Positions 9,874-19,231 of a stretch of 37,633 nt of DNA are shown here, piece by piece (within the stretch, counting starts at the first letter, position 1; each line of letters begins with the position of its first letter). Source of the stretch: Clostridia bacterium (GTDB lineage Bacteria > Bacillota > Clostridia > Christensenellales > Borkfalkiaceae); NCBI GenBank assembly GCA_017467345.1, contig JAFTSI010000022.1, forward strand, positions 1 to 37,633, written 5' to 3'. Below the pieces are notes generated by a model, which worked only from the letters and a program-made list of their open reading frames with translations, was not told the origin of the DNA and searched no databases. Both the position numbers and the translations under genes were made by a program.

Positions 9874-11700
9874 ATGAAAAAGATACTTAAAACTATAGCC
9901 TTAATATTCATTGACTTTTTATCCATAACTTTGGCGTGGATTCTTTCCTTTTTATGTGTTGGAATAACCGTTAGGGAAGGACTTTCTGCCACTTGGTTTT
10001 TGCTACTTATAGATGTAGTGGCAATGTATTTAGTGTTTGTTCTTTTAGGGTTATATAACAACATATGGAAATACGCAGGTATAAAAGAAGGCTTAAATGT
10101 AATGGAATCGCTTTTGATAATGACGGGCGTTCATTTCTTGCTTTCAATATTTCCAACCCCACTATCAAGTTTATGGGCATTTGTAGTATCTTTCATATTC
10201 TTAATATTCGTGCTTGCAAGCCGTTTTTTAACGGGCTATATAAACACCATATTTTCGCAAGGCAGGGCAAAGCGCCACGATTATAAAAGGGTAATCATAA
10301 TAGGTGGTGGTGATGCAGGCGCAGTTCTTATTCGCGAAATGAAAACAAGCGATAAAATGAACCTTGACCCAGTTTGTATTTTAGATGATGATGAAAATAA
10401 ACTTGGTCAATCAATAAACGGCGTAAAGGTAGTTGGTCAAACAAGTGATGTTGTAACTTTCGCAAGGCTTTACCAAGCCGACGAAATAATTGTTGCAATG
10501 CCATCAGTTAGCGAAAAGATAAAGAGTAAAATTATAGCCAAGTGCCAAGAAACTGGCTGTAAAATAATGACCGTGCCAGGTGTTTACCAAATGGCTACTG
10601 GCAAACTCAACTACTCATCAGTTAAAGAAGTTAGTATTACCGACCTTTTGGGTAGAGAACCCGTTAATGTAAACCTTGACGAAATTATGGGCTACATTGA
10701 AAACAAGGTAATTTTAGTAACGGGTGGCGGCGGCTCAATCGGTAGCGAACTTTGCCGTCAAATTGCAAAGCACAACCCAAAACAACTTATAATTTTAGAT
10801 GTGTATGAAAACAATGCCTACGATATTCAACAAGAACTAATTAGGCATTGCCCAGACCTTAATCTTGAAACGCTTATTGCAAGTGTTCGCGATAGTGTGA
10901 AGATTAATGATGTGTTTGAAAAATATAAACCACAAATAGTATTCCACGCGGCGGCGAATAAGCATGTTCCACTTATGGAACACTCACCAAACGAAGCCAT
11001 CAAAAACAATGTTAGTGGAACTTATAAGGTGGCAGAGGCCGCAGGTAAAAACGGTGTTGAAAGGTTTATTTTAATATCTACCGACAAGGCAGTTAATCCC
11101 ACAAACATTATGGGCGCAACCAAGCGTATTTGTGAAATGATTATTCAAACAATGAATAAAGTTCACCCCGACACCAACTATGTAGCAGTTCGCTTTGGTA
11201 ATGTATTAGGCTCTAACGGTTCGGTTATCCCACTATTTAGAAGGCAAATTGCCGAAGGTGGACCTATAACGGTAACGCATAAAGATATAGTCCGTTTCTT
11301 TATGACTATTCCCGAAGCCGTAAGTTTAGTGTTGCAAGCAGGTGCGTATGCCAAGGGCGGTGAAATATTCGTTCTTGATATGGGCGAACAAATTAGAATA
11401 TACGATTTAGCAATCAATATGATAAGGCTTTCTGGATTAGAGCCATTTAAAGATATTGATATTAAGGTAACAGGTCTTCGCCCAGGTGAAAAACTTTACG
11501 AAGAAAAACTTATGGACGAAGAGGGTATGACCAAAACGGCAAACGATTTAATATTTATCGGCAAGCCCTTAGAGATAGATGAAAAGAACTTGTTTGATAA
11601 AATTACAGAACTATATAACGCCGCATACCAAGAAGTAGATAACATAAAAGAACTTGTTCACGAACTTGTTCCCACATACAAAATAGATAAACAAGCATAA
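9874..11700 (+). CDS. Membrane UDP-sugar 4,6-dehydratase (CapD/WbpM/PglF type)
   Basis: Proteins of this family convert UDP-N-acetylglucosamine to a 4-keto-6-deoxy sugar for surface polysaccharide or glycoprotein glycans. The 608-residue product has four N-terminal membrane helices (about 5-30, 42-62, 76-94 and 100-122). A first Rossmann fold carries IIGGGDAGA (142-150). The catalytic NAD-binding domain has VTGGGGSIGSE (282-292), STDKAVNPTNIMGATKR in place of the usual YxxxK, and RFGNVLGSNGSVIPLF. The start has AAAGGT before it. It probably shares the dxs transcript, since no promoter is obvious in the 22-base gap. It fits with the polysaccharide genes about 9 kb away. The exact sugar product is not determined. 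Confidence 0.93.
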   Translation: MKKILKTIALIFIDFLSITLAWILSFLCVGITVREGLSATWFLLLIDVVAMYLVFVLLGLYNNIWKYAGIKEGLNVMESLLIMTGVHFLLSIFPTPLSSLWAFVVSFIFLIFVLASRFLTGYINTIFSQGRAKRHDYKRVIIIGGGDAGAVLIREMKTSDKMNLDPVCILDDDENKLGQSINGVKVVGQTSDVVTFARLYQADEIIVAMPSVSEKIKSKIIAKCQETGCKIMTVPGVYQMATGKLNYSSVKEVSITDLLGREPVNVNLDEIMGYIENKVILVTGGGGSIGSELCRQIAKHNPKQLIILDVYENNAYDIQQELIRHCPDLNLETLIASVRDSVKINDVFEKYKPQIVFHAAANKHVPLMEHSPNEAIKNNVSGTYKVAEAAGKNGVERFILISTDKAVNPTNIMGATKRICEMIIQTMNKVHPDTNYVAVRFGNVLGSNGSVIPLFRRQIAEGGPITVTHKDIVRFFMTIPEAVSLVLQAGAYAKGGEIFVLDMGEQIRIYDLAINMIRLSGLEPFKDIDIKVTGLRPGEKLYEEKLMDEEGMTKTANDLIFIGKPLEIDEKNLFDKITELYNAAYQEVDNIKELVHELVPTYKIDKQA

Positions 11701-11734
11701 CGGTAAAATAATTAAAAGTAAATAACCAAACTGC

Positions 11735-11763
11735 TTGACTTTATATATCACTTGTGATATATT
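11735..11763 (+). promoter_or_regulatory. Promoter of the pyrimidine operon
   Basis: TTGACT (11735-11740), a 17-base spacer, TATATT (11758-11763). Most of the spacer and the -10 lie inside an inverted repeat. Confidence 0.75.
11743..11762 (+). promoter_or_regulatory. Perfect inverted repeat overlapping the pyr promoter, candidate operator
   Basis: Arms ATATATCAC and GTGATATAT are separated by TT: nine perfect pairs covering the spacer and most of the -10. The position would block RNA polymerase if a dimeric protein bound it. The binding protein is unknown; PyrR itself acts on RNA. Confidence 0.5.
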
Positions 11764-11781
11764 AAATAAAAATAAACTTTT

Positions 11782-11902
11782 AAGTCAGTACAGAGAGATT
11801 GACAAGGTTGAAAATAAACGCCAAAACGCCAAAGGTAAAAGGCAATTTTGCACGCTTAAAAAAGGTCTTGTCAGTTTAGACAAGACCTTTATTTGTTTTT
11901 TT
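11782..11902 (+). promoter_or_regulatory. PyrR-dependent transcription attenuator
   Basis: AGTACAGAGAGATT (11787-11800) matches 12 of 14 positions of the PyrR-binding consensus ARUCCNGNGAGGYU and sits in the loop of a hairpin (GTCA 11784-11787 with TGAC 11800-11803). The terminator is a perfect 12-bp stem (11861-11872 with 11879-11890) followed by ATTTG and eight Ts. TGACAAG (11800-11806) is complementary to CTTGTCA (11867-11873) in the terminator, which gives the competing antiterminator. By analogy with Bacillus, UMP-bound PyrR holds the first hairpin and lets the terminator form when pyrimidines are plentiful. Confidence 0.85.
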
Positions 11903-11910
11903 GGAGAATT

Positions 11911-12450
11911 ATGAAACAAAAAGCCCAAATTATGGACGAAACGGGAATAATGCGTGCGCTTGCGCGTATGACCCACGAAATAATAGAAACCAACCAAGGT
12001 GTTGAAGATGTTTGCCTATTAGGCATTAAAAGCCGTGGCGTGCCACTTGCCGAAAGAATAGGCGCAAACATCTTAAAGTTTGAAGGTAAAAGCGTGCCTA
12101 TAGGCTATTTAGATATAACCAAAAAGCGCGACGATTTGTCTAAAGAACAAAAACAAAACCTTTCGGCCGATTGCCATATTCCTTGTGATGTAAGCAACAA
12201 AACAGTAATAATTGTTGATGATGTTTTATACACGGGTAGAACGGCAAGGGCGGCGCTTGAATGCGTGTTTGAAGAAGTAAGGCCAAAAACAGTTCGCCTT
12301 GCCGTGCTTATTGATAGGGGGCATAGGGAACTTCCTATTCGCCCAGACTATATCGGCAAAAATGTGCCAACTGCAAAGCACGAACTAATATCGGTTAGCC
12401 TAAAAGAAACAGATGGTGAAGACCAAGTTTTTATTAGCGATAAAGAATAA
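11911..12450 (+). CDS. pyrR: Pyrimidine operon attenuation protein / uracil phosphoribosyltransferase PyrR
   Basis: PyrR binds the pyr leader RNA in the presence of UMP and also has weak uracil phosphoribosyltransferase activity. The 179-residue product matches the family length. It carries the PRPP loop TVIIVDDVLYTGR (98-110), the LGIKSRGVPLAERI segment and the C-terminal DRGHRELPIRPDYIGKNVPT motif. The frame is open from a TTG at 11893, but that lies in the terminator T-run; the ATG at 11911 has GGAG five bases upstream and is the true start. It is the first gene behind the attenuator, so it is autoregulated. pyrC starts 14 bases after it. Confidence 0.97.
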   Translation: MKQKAQIMDETGIMRALARMTHEIIETNQGVEDVCLLGIKSRGVPLAERIGANILKFEGKSVPIGYLDITKKRDDLSKEQKQNLSADCHIPCDVSNKTVIIVDDVLYTGRTARAALECVFEEVRPKTVRLAVLIDRGHRELPIRPDYIGKNVPTAKHELISVSLKETDGEDQVFISDKE

Positions 12451-12464
12451 AAGGGTAAAGGGTT

Positions 12465-13664
12465 ATGCAAAAGGTTAAAGCCAACATAATAGGTTTAAGC
12501 GAAAGCGAAAAGGAAAGGGCAATTTCCCTTTTAACTAATTCGTTTAGCAACTTAAACGATAGCGAATATACCGTTTTGCCAGGCTTTTGTGATGTGCATG
12601 TGCATTTTAGAGAGCCAGGCTTTTCGTATAAAGAAACCATAAAAACAGGTAGTTTAGCAGGCGCGCACGGTGGATACACAACGGTGTTTACAATGCCAAA
12701 CCTAAAACCTGTTCCCGATAGCGTAGAAAACATAAAAAAGCAACTTAAAATCATTGAAAGTGATGCCGTTATAGAAGTTTATCCCTATGCGTCAATCACG
12801 GTAGGTCAGTTGGGCAAAGAACTTGCCGGTTTAGATGGTCTTGCAAAATATTCTATCGCATTTAGTGATGATGGCAAGGGTGTTCAAACTGATGAAATGA
12901 TGAAAAGGGCAATGCTTAAAGCCAAAGCCCTAAACAAAATAATAGTAGCACATTGCGAAGTGGAAAGTTTGCTTTTTGGTGGATATATTCACGACGGTGA
13001 GTATTGCAAAACTAACGGACACAAAGGGATATGTTCGGCAAGCGAATATGAAATGGTTAAGCGCGATATAGAACTTGTTAAAGAAACAGGCTCGGCTTAT
13101 CATGTATGCCATGTATCTACCAAAGAAAGTGTTGAACTTATAAGGCAAGCCAAAAAGCAAGGCTTAAATGTTTCGGGCGAAACTGCTCCACACTACTTGG
13201 TGCTTGACGACAGTATGCTTAAAGAAGATGGAAAGTGGAAAATGAACCCACCAATCCGTAGCAAAGAAGATAGGCTTGCACTGATTGAAGGTGTGTTAGA
13301 TGGCACTCTTGAAATAATCGCCACCGACCACGCGCCCCACTCTAATGATGAAAAGAGTAAAGGGTTAAAGGGTAGCCCATTTGGAATAGTTGGCTTGGAA
13401 ACTGCTTTTCCTATAATGTATACGCACTTTGTGAAAACTGGGGTTATGAGTTTAGAGAAGTTAATAGAACTCTTAGCAGTAAACCCAAGAAAGCGTTTCG
13501 GCTTAAAGGAAAAGGGTTTTAGTGTGTGGAAGTTAAACGAAGAATATGAAATAGACCCAAGCGAATTTTTATCGCAAGGCAAAGCAACGCCTTTTGAAGG
13601 TGAAAAGGTGTTTGGAAAATGTTATCTTACCGCAATAGGCGATAAGGCAGTATATAAAAAGTAA
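12465..13664 (+). CDS. pyrC: Dihydroorotase, class I
   Basis: It cyclises carbamoyl aspartate to dihydroorotate, the third step of UMP synthesis. The 399-residue product has the zinc-binding DVHVHFREPG motif (His 45 and 47), further metal ligands in IIVAHCEVE and YHVCHVSTKES, and the catalytic TDHAPHS. NPRKRFGL near the end is typical of the class. The N-terminus is shorter than in many homologues (the first DVHVH is at residue 43), so the small beta domain seems reduced. The ATG has AAAGGG before it. pyrR precedes and carB follows at 23 bases. Confidence 0.95.
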   Translation: MQKVKANIIGLSESEKERAISLLTNSFSNLNDSEYTVLPGFCDVHVHFREPGFSYKETIKTGSLAGAHGGYTTVFTMPNLKPVPDSVENIKKQLKIIESDAVIEVYPYASITVGQLGKELAGLDGLAKYSIAFSDDGKGVQTDEMMKRAMLKAKALNKIIVAHCEVESLLFGGYIHDGEYCKTNGHKGICSASEYEMVKRDIELVKETGSAYHVCHVSTKESVELIRQAKKQGLNVSGETAPHYLVLDDSMLKEDGKWKMNPPIRSKEDRLALIEGVLDGTLEIIATDHAPHSNDEKSKGLKGSPFGIVGLETAFPIMYTHFVKTGVMSLEKLIELLAVNPRKRFGLKEKGFSVWKLNEEYEIDPSEFLSQGKATPFEGEKVFGKCYLTAIGDKAVYKK

Positions 13665-13687
13665 TAAACCCACGGAGGAAAACATAA

Positions 13688-16600
13688 ATGGCAAAAAGAA
13701 CAGACTTAAAGAAGATTTTAATCATAGGCTCAGGTCCTATTATAATCGGTCAAGCAGCAGAGTTTGACTATGCGGGAACTCAAGCCTGCCTTGCACTTAA
13801 AGAAGAAGGCTATGAAGTAATACTTGTAAACTCTAACCCTGCAACGATAATGACCGACACTACTATTGCAGACAAGGTGTATATGGAGCCTTTAACTTTA
13901 GAATACCTTGCAAAAATCCTCCGCTATGAAAGACCTGATGCAATAATCCCCGGAATCGGTGGACAAACAGGTCTTAACATAGTAATGCAACTTGAAAAGA
14001 AGGGCGTTTTGAAGGAATGCGAAGTAGAACTTCTTGGAACAAGTAGCGAAAGTATAGAGCGCGCCGAAGATAGAGAACTATTTAAGGAAATGTGCGAAAG
14101 CATAGGCGAGCCTGTAATCCCAAGTGAAATCACCTATAACCTTGAAGAAGCAAAAGCCGCAGCAAAACGCATAGGCTATCCAGTAGTTTTGCGCCCTGCA
14201 TTTACCCTTGGTGGAACTGGCGGCGGATTTGCTAATAACGAACAAGAATTAGTTGAAATAGGTATGAACGGCTTTGCGTTATCACCCGTTCACCAAGTAT
14301 TGATTGAAAAGAGTGTTAAAGGCTTTAAAGAAATAGAGTTTGAAGTTATGCGCGACTCTTTTGATACTGCAATCACCATTTGTGGTATGGAAAATGTAGA
14401 CCCTGTTGGCGTTCACACAGGCGACTCTGTTGTAGTTGCGCCCATTTTAAGCCTTAATGATAAAGACCTTAAAATGCTTAACGATAGCGCAATCAAAATT
14501 ATTAAAGAACTTAAAATCTCTGGTGGCTGTAATGTTCAATACGCATTGAACCCCGAAACAAGCGAATATTACCTTATAGAAGTAAACCCAAGGGTATCGC
14601 GTTCAAGTGCGCTTGCATCTAAGGCAAGTGGCTATCCTATCGCAAGGGTAACTGCAAAAATCGCAGTAGGTATGAGCCTAAACGAAATACCTGTTGCAGG
14701 TGGCTTTGCAAATATGGAACCAAAACTTGATTATATCGTAGCCAAGTTCCCAAGGTTCCCATTTGATAAGTTCACAAGTGCGCCAAACACCTTAGGCACT
14801 CAAATGAAAGCAACTGGCGAAGTAATGGGCATAGGCTCTAACTTAGAAGAATGTATGCTTAAATCGGTTAGGTCGCTTGAAATAGGCGCAACCCACCTTC
14901 ATATACCTAAGTTTGACGGTATGACCACCGAAGAAATTAAAGAATACATTAAAGAGTTTAAGGCAGATAACATTTTTGCCGTAACCGAACTTTTAAGGCG
15001 TGGCGTTTCGGTAGAAGAATTACACGAAATAACCAAAATTACCGAACTATTCTTAGAGAGTTTTAAGAAGATTGTTGAAATGGAAAACTTCCTTAAAACT
15101 TGCGAAAAAACCCCAGAAAACATCAAAAAAGCAAAGGTTATGGGCTTTGCCGATAAGTATATAGCAAAACTTTGGAATACCACCGAAAAGTCTATTTACG
15201 ACATAAGAAAGCAAAACGGAATAATCCCTGTGTTCCGTATGGTAGACACCTTACACACAGGCAAATATATTGCATATCTATACTCATCATATAGTGGCAA
15301 AAACGATTCAATTTTAACTAACAAAAAGAAACTTGTAGTTTTGGGCGCAGGTCCTATTCGTATAGGTCAAGGCGTAGAGTTTGACTATTCAACCGTTCAC
15401 GCCGTTCAAACCATTAAGCGCTCTGGTTACGAAGCAATCATAATCAACAACAACCCCGAAACCGTTTCAACCGACTACACCACGGCAGATAAGTTGTATT
15501 TTGAGCCATTAACCCCAGAAGATGTTATGGCTATAATAGACTTTGAAAATCCAGAAGGCGTTGTAGCATCACTTGGTGGACAAACTGCAATCAACCTTGC
15601 CGACCCACTTATGAAACTTGGTGTTAAAATTGTTGGAACTGATTGCGAAGCAATTGATAAGGCAGAAAACCGTGACCTTTTTGAAAAACTTTTAGAAGAA
15701 CTTGGAATACCCCAACCCGAAGGTTGCGCAGTAACCAAAATTGAAGATGGTGTTGCCGCTGCAAACAGAATAGGCTACCCTGTATTAGTTCGCCCAAGTT
15801 TCGTGCTTGGTGGTAGGGCAATGCAAATTGTTGCCAACGAAACTCAACTTCGCCACTACTTAAAAACGGCAGTTGAAATTGATGAAGATAAGCCTGTATT
15901 AGTTGATAAATACATTATCGGTAAAGAAGTAGAAATTGATGCTATTTGTGATGGCCGTGATGTTTTCGTTCCAGGTATTATGGAACTTGTTGAAAGAACA
16001 GGTATCCACTCTGGCGATAGCATTTCAGTTTACCCAGCATTTTCTATAAGCGATAAGGTAAAGGGCATAATTTTACAATACGCTAAAAAATTAGGTCTTG
16101 GAATAGGCATTAAGGGCTTATATAATATTCAATTTATCGTAGATAAAAATGATGAAGTATATATCATAGAAGTTAACCCCCGTTCAAGCCGAACCGTTCC
16201 TTTCCTTTCTAAGGCAACAGGCTACTCTCTTGCAGATATCGCAACCGAAGTAATAATGGGCAAAACCTTAAAAGAACAAGGCATATTTGATATTTACCCC
16301 AAAGAAAAGAATAGATGGTATGTAAAAGTTCCAGTATTCTCTTTCAACAAAATTAGGGGGTTAGACGCATACTTATCGCCCGAAATGAAATCTACTGGCG
16401 AAGCAATCGGATACGACGATAAACTCAACCGTGCGCTTTATAAGGCATTGCAAGCGGCAGGTATGAAACTCCAAAACTACGGCACGGTGTTTGCAACTAT
16501 CGCTAACAGCGATAAAGAAGAAGCCTTGCCATTGAGTAGAAGATTTTATAACATTGGCTTTAATATTCAATCAACCCAAGGCACGGCTAAGTTCTTAATT

Positions 16601-16861
16601 GAAAACGGTATTAGAACTCATGTGCTTAAAAAGATTAGCGAAGGCAGTAACGAAATACCAGAGGCTATTCGCCAAGGCTATATCGCATATGTAATCAACA
16701 CAAGCGAAGTAGGTCAAGTTGGCTCAATGAGTGATGGCTACGAAATAAGAAAATACGCAACCGAAAGCAATGTAAGTATTTTCACTTCGCTTGATACTGT
16801 TAAGGTGTTGCTTGATGTATTAGAAGAAACCACCCTAACCATCTCAACGATAGATGCTTAA
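13688..16861 (+). CDS. carB: Carbamoyl-phosphate synthase large subunit
   Basis: CarB makes carbamoyl phosphate from bicarbonate, two ATP and ammonia passed from the glutaminase subunit CarA. The 1057-residue product has the full duplicated layout. Two ATP-grasp halves begin ILIIGSGPIIIGQAAEFDYAGTQA and VVLGAGPIRIGQGVEFDYSTVHA. Each carries its own VxRPSF/RPAF and EVNPR motifs. A C-terminal allosteric MGS-like domain (about residues 930-1057) follows. GGAGG lies six bases before the ATG. No carA lies in front of it or anywhere in the window, which is unusual for a pyr operon; CarA may be encoded elsewhere. Confidence 0.97.
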   Translation: MAKRTDLKKILIIGSGPIIIGQAAEFDYAGTQACLALKEEGYEVILVNSNPATIMTDTTIADKVYMEPLTLEYLAKILRYERPDAIIPGIGGQTGLNIVMQLEKKGVLKECEVELLGTSSESIERAEDRELFKEMCESIGEPVIPSEITYNLEEAKAAAKRIGYPVVLRPAFTLGGTGGGFANNEQELVEIGMNGFALSPVHQVLIEKSVKGFKEIEFEVMRDSFDTAITICGMENVDPVGVHTGDSVVVAPILSLNDKDLKMLNDSAIKIIKELKISGGCNVQYALNPETSEYYLIEVNPRVSRSSALASKASGYPIARVTAKIAVGMSLNEIPVAGGFANMEPKLDYIVAKFPRFPFDKFTSAPNTLGTQMKATGEVMGIGSNLEECMLKSVRSLEIGATHLHIPKFDGMTTEEIKEYIKEFKADNIFAVTELLRRGVSVEELHEITKITELFLESFKKIVEMENFLKTCEKTPENIKKAKVMGFADKYIAKLWNTTEKSIYDIRKQNGIIPVFRMVDTLHTGKYIAYLYSSYSGKNDSILTNKKKLVVLGAGPIRIGQGVEFDYSTVHAVQTIKRSGYEAIIINNNPETVSTDYTTADKLYFEPLTPEDVMAIIDFENPEGVVASLGGQTAINLADPLMKLGVKIVGTDCEAIDKAENRDLFEKLLEELGIPQPEGCAVTKIEDGVAAANRIGYPVLVRPSFVLGGRAMQIVANETQLRHYLKTAVEIDEDKPVLVDKYIIGKEVEIDAICDGRDVFVPGIMELVERTGIHSGDSISVYPAFSISDKVKGIILQYAKKLGLGIGIKGLYNIQFIVDKNDEVYIIEVNPRSSRTVPFLSKATGYSLADIATEVIMGKTLKEQGIFDIYPKEKNRWYVKVPVFSFNKIRGLDAYLSPEMKSTGEAIGYDDKLNRALYKALQAAGMKLQNYGTVFATIANSDKEEALPLSRRFYNIGFNIQSTQGTAKFLIENGIRTHVLKKISEGSNEIPEAIRQGYIAYVINTSEVGQVGSMSDGYEIRKYATESNVSIFTSLDTVKVLLDVLEETTLTISTIDA

Positions 16862-16878
16862 AAGTTAAAAGGTAAGAA

Positions 16879-17619
16879 ATGAAACAATCAATTTTCACTA
16901 TACTAACAAACGAACCACTAAACGCAAGCGTTTATAAGATGACCCTTTTAGGCGACACATCTCATATAACTGCTTGCGGGCAGTTCGTAAACATTTTAAT
17001 TGAAGGGTTATATTTGCGCCGTCCTATATCCGTTTGCGATTATGACGATAAAACCTTAACCCTTATATACAAAGTGGTTGGCAAAGGCACGGAAAAAATG
17101 AGCCAAATGCCAAAAGGCACAAACCTTGATATTTTAACAGGGCTTGGCAACGGCTATAACTTAGAGTTAGCAGGCGAAACACCACTTTTAATAGGTGGTG
17201 GTGTAGGCGTTCCACCACTATATAACCTTGCTAAAAAACTCATAGCGCAAGGCAAAAAGGTAACTGTAATACTTGGCTTTAACACCAAAGACGAAATATT
17301 CTATGAACAAGAGTTTATAAGTCTTGGCACAAAAGTGTTTGTTACAACCGTTGACGGTAGCCACGGCATAAAAGGGTTTGTTACTGATGCTTTTGAAAGC
17401 GCAGGTGAATACTCATACTTCTATTGTTGTGGTCCAGAGCCTATGCTTAAAGCCGTTTATAACAAAACCAACACCGAAGGTCAATTTTCTTTTGAAGAGA
17501 GAATGGGTTGTGGTTTTGGTGCGTGTATGGGTTGTTCTTGCAAAACGCTTTACGGAAACAAGCGCATTTGTAAAGACGGGCCCGTTTTACAAAAGGGGGA
17601 AATAATATGGGAGAAGTAA
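16879..17619 (+). CDS. pyrK: Dihydroorotate dehydrogenase electron-transfer subunit PyrK
   Basis: PyrK carries electrons from PyrD through a 2Fe-2S centre and FAD to NAD+. The 246-residue product has the FAD motif RRPISV (47-52), the GGGVGVPPLYNLAKKL nucleotide-binding segment and the CGPEPM motif. The iron-sulfur ligands are C211, C216, C219 and C231. Length and order are standard for class 1B systems. The last 13 bases overlap pyrD, which fits a stoichiometric complex. AAAAGGTAAG precedes the ATG. Confidence 0.96.
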   Translation: MKQSIFTILTNEPLNASVYKMTLLGDTSHITACGQFVNILIEGLYLRRPISVCDYDDKTLTLIYKVVGKGTEKMSQMPKGTNLDILTGLGNGYNLELAGETPLLIGGGVGVPPLYNLAKKLIAQGKKVTVILGFNTKDEIFYEQEFISLGTKVFVTTVDGSHGIKGFVTDAFESAGEYSYFYCCGPEPMLKAVYNKTNTEGQFSFEERMGCGFGACMGCSCKTLYGNKRICKDGPVLQKGEIIWEK

Positions 17620-18524
17620 ATACCAAAGTAAACCTTTGTGGCATACAACTTGATAACCCTATAATCCCTGCAAGTGGAACATTTGGGTTTGGCTATGAGT
17701 TCGCTGAATTATACGATATAAACATTTTAGGCACTTTCTCATTTAAGGGCACAACCTTAAACGCAAGGTTTGGCAACCCCACACCAAGAATTGCAGAATG
17801 CACGGCAGGAATGATAAATGCCGTAGGCTTGCAAAACCCAGGTGTTGATAAGGTTATAAGCGAAGAATTGCCTAAACTTAAAAAGTGCTTTCACAAAAAG
17901 GTAATGGCAAACATAAGTGGTTTTTCAATTGACGAATATGTTGCCGTTGCTAAAAAGATAACCAAAGAAGATGCAGTTGGCTGGATAGAAGTAAATGTAT
18001 CTTGCCCAAATGTGCACGGTGGTGGCTTGGCATTTGGAACTGACCCTAAAAATGTTTACGCAGTTGCAAAGGCAGTTAAAGAAGTAACCGATAAACCAGT
18101 TATAGTTAAACTTTCGCCAAATGTTACCGATATTGTTGCGATAGCAAAATCGGCAGAAGATGGCGGGGCAGATGGTGTTAGTTTAATAAACACAATGCTT
18201 GGTATGAGAATAGATTTAAAAACCAGAAAACCAGTAATAGCAAACAAGATGGGTGGCTTTTCAGGTAGCGCAATATTCCCAGTAGCCGTGCGTATGGTAT
18301 ACCAAGTGGCAAATGCCGTTAATATTCCAGTAATAGGAATGGGTGGCGTATCAAACGCAGAAGATGTGTTAGAAATGATGCTTGCAGGCGCAACTGCCGT
18401 TCAAGTTGGCGCGGCAAACCTTGTTAATCCCTATGCTTGCAAAGATATTATAGAAGATTTGCCAAGGGTAATGAAAAAGTATAAAATAAATTCGCTTAGT
18501 GAAATTATAAAAGGAGTAAAATAA
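17607..18524 (+). CDS. pyrD: Dihydroorotate dehydrogenase, class 1B catalytic subunit
   Basis: PyrD oxidises dihydroorotate to orotate with FMN; as a 1B enzyme it works as a heterotetramer with PyrK. The 305-residue product has PASGTFGFG (21-29), the FSFKGTT and GNPTPR segments and the active-site Cys 133 in [11 protein letters not shown]. The FMN-phosphate region is [27 protein letters not shown]-rich site (GGGGGAAATAAT) inside pyrK serves the start. pyrF begins one base after the stop. Cysteine at the base position confirms class 1B rather than class 2. Confidence 0.97.
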   Translation: MGEVNTKVNLCGIQLDNPIIPASGTFGFGYEFAELYDINILGTFSFKGTTLNARFGNPTPRIAECTAGMINAVGLQNPGVDKVISEELPKLKKCFHKKVMANISGFSIDEYVAVAKKITKEDAVGWIEVNVSCPNVHGGGLAFGTDPKNVYAVAKAVKEVTDKPVIVKLSPNVTDIVAIAKSAEDGGADGVSLINTMLGMRIDLKTRKPVIANKMGGFSGSAIFPVAVRMVYQVANAVNIPVIGMGGVSNAEDVLEMMLAGATAVQVGAANLVNPYACKDIIEDLPRVMKKYKINSLSEIIKGVK

Positions 18525-18525
18525 A

Positions 18526-19227
18526 ATGGGAAGAGATGTAATTATTGCTTGTGATTTTGACAGCGCTGAAAAGACCTTTGCTTTTTTAGACAAGTTCACC
18601 GAAAGAAAACCTTTCGTTAAAATCGGTATGGAACTTTACTATGCAGAAGGCCCTGCAATCGTTCGCGAACTTAAAGCGCGTGGCCACAAAATCTTTTTAG
18701 ATCTTAAACTTCACGATATACCTAACACGGTAAAAAAGAGTATGGCAGTTTTATCAAGGCTTGATGTTGATATGACAAACCTTCACGCAGCAGGCACTAT
18801 CAATATGATGAAAGGTGCAATTGAAGGCTTAACAAGACCCGACGGAACAAGACCTATTTTAATAGCAGTAACCCAACTCACATCTACCGACCAAGAGAGT
18901 ATGGAAAAAGACTTGCTTATAAATAAGCCTATGGCAGAAGTAGTAATGCACTACGCAGAAAATGCAAAAATCGCAGGTCTTGATGGCGTTGTATGTTCGC
19001 CATTAGAAGCAGGCAAAGTTCACGAAAGATGTGGCAAAGATTTTATAACTGTAACCCCAGGTGTTAGATTTGCTGATGGTGATATCGGTGACCAAAAGCG
19101 CGTTATGACCCCTGCCGAAGCAAGAAAAATCGGCTCTGATTATATCGTAGTTGGCAGACCTATTACTGCCGCAGAAGACCCAGTTGCCGCTTACAACAGA
19201 TGTGTTAAAGAATTCATAGGAGAATAA
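18526..19227 (+). CDS. pyrF: Orotidine 5'-phosphate decarboxylase
   Basis: It decarboxylates OMP to UMP, the last step of the pathway. The 233-residue product carries the signature [11 protein letters not shown] with Asp 59, Lys 61 and Asp 64, the catalytic charged network. It also has the phosphate-gripper segments TPGVRF and [12 protein letters not shown]. Length and motifs are those of the short bacterial PyrF group 1. AAAAGGAGTAAAATAAA before the ATG is a good ribosome-binding site. It lies between pyrD and pyrE with gaps of one and four bases. Confidence 0.97.
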   Translation: MGRDVIIACDFDSAEKTFAFLDKFTERKPFVKIGMELYYAEGPAIVRELKARGHKIFLDLKLHDIPNTVKKSMAVLSRLDVDMTNLHAAGTINMMKGAIEGLTRPDGTRPILIAVTQLTSTDQESMEKDLLINKPMAEVVMHYAENAKIAGLDGVVCSPLEAGKVHERCGKDFITVTPGVRFADGDIGDQKRVMTPAEARKIGSDYIVVGRPITAAEDPVAAYNRCVKEFIGE

Positions 19228-19231
19228 TAAA

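Noticed and set aside
12434-12754. Minus-strand frame across the start of pyrC
   Set aside because: It runs against the operon, has no regulatory signals and covers the conserved zinc motif of pyrC.
17378-17605. Plus-strand frame inside pyrK
   Set aside because: It is the +1 or +2 shadow of the iron-sulfur region of pyrK; the pyrK frame has all cofactor motifs.
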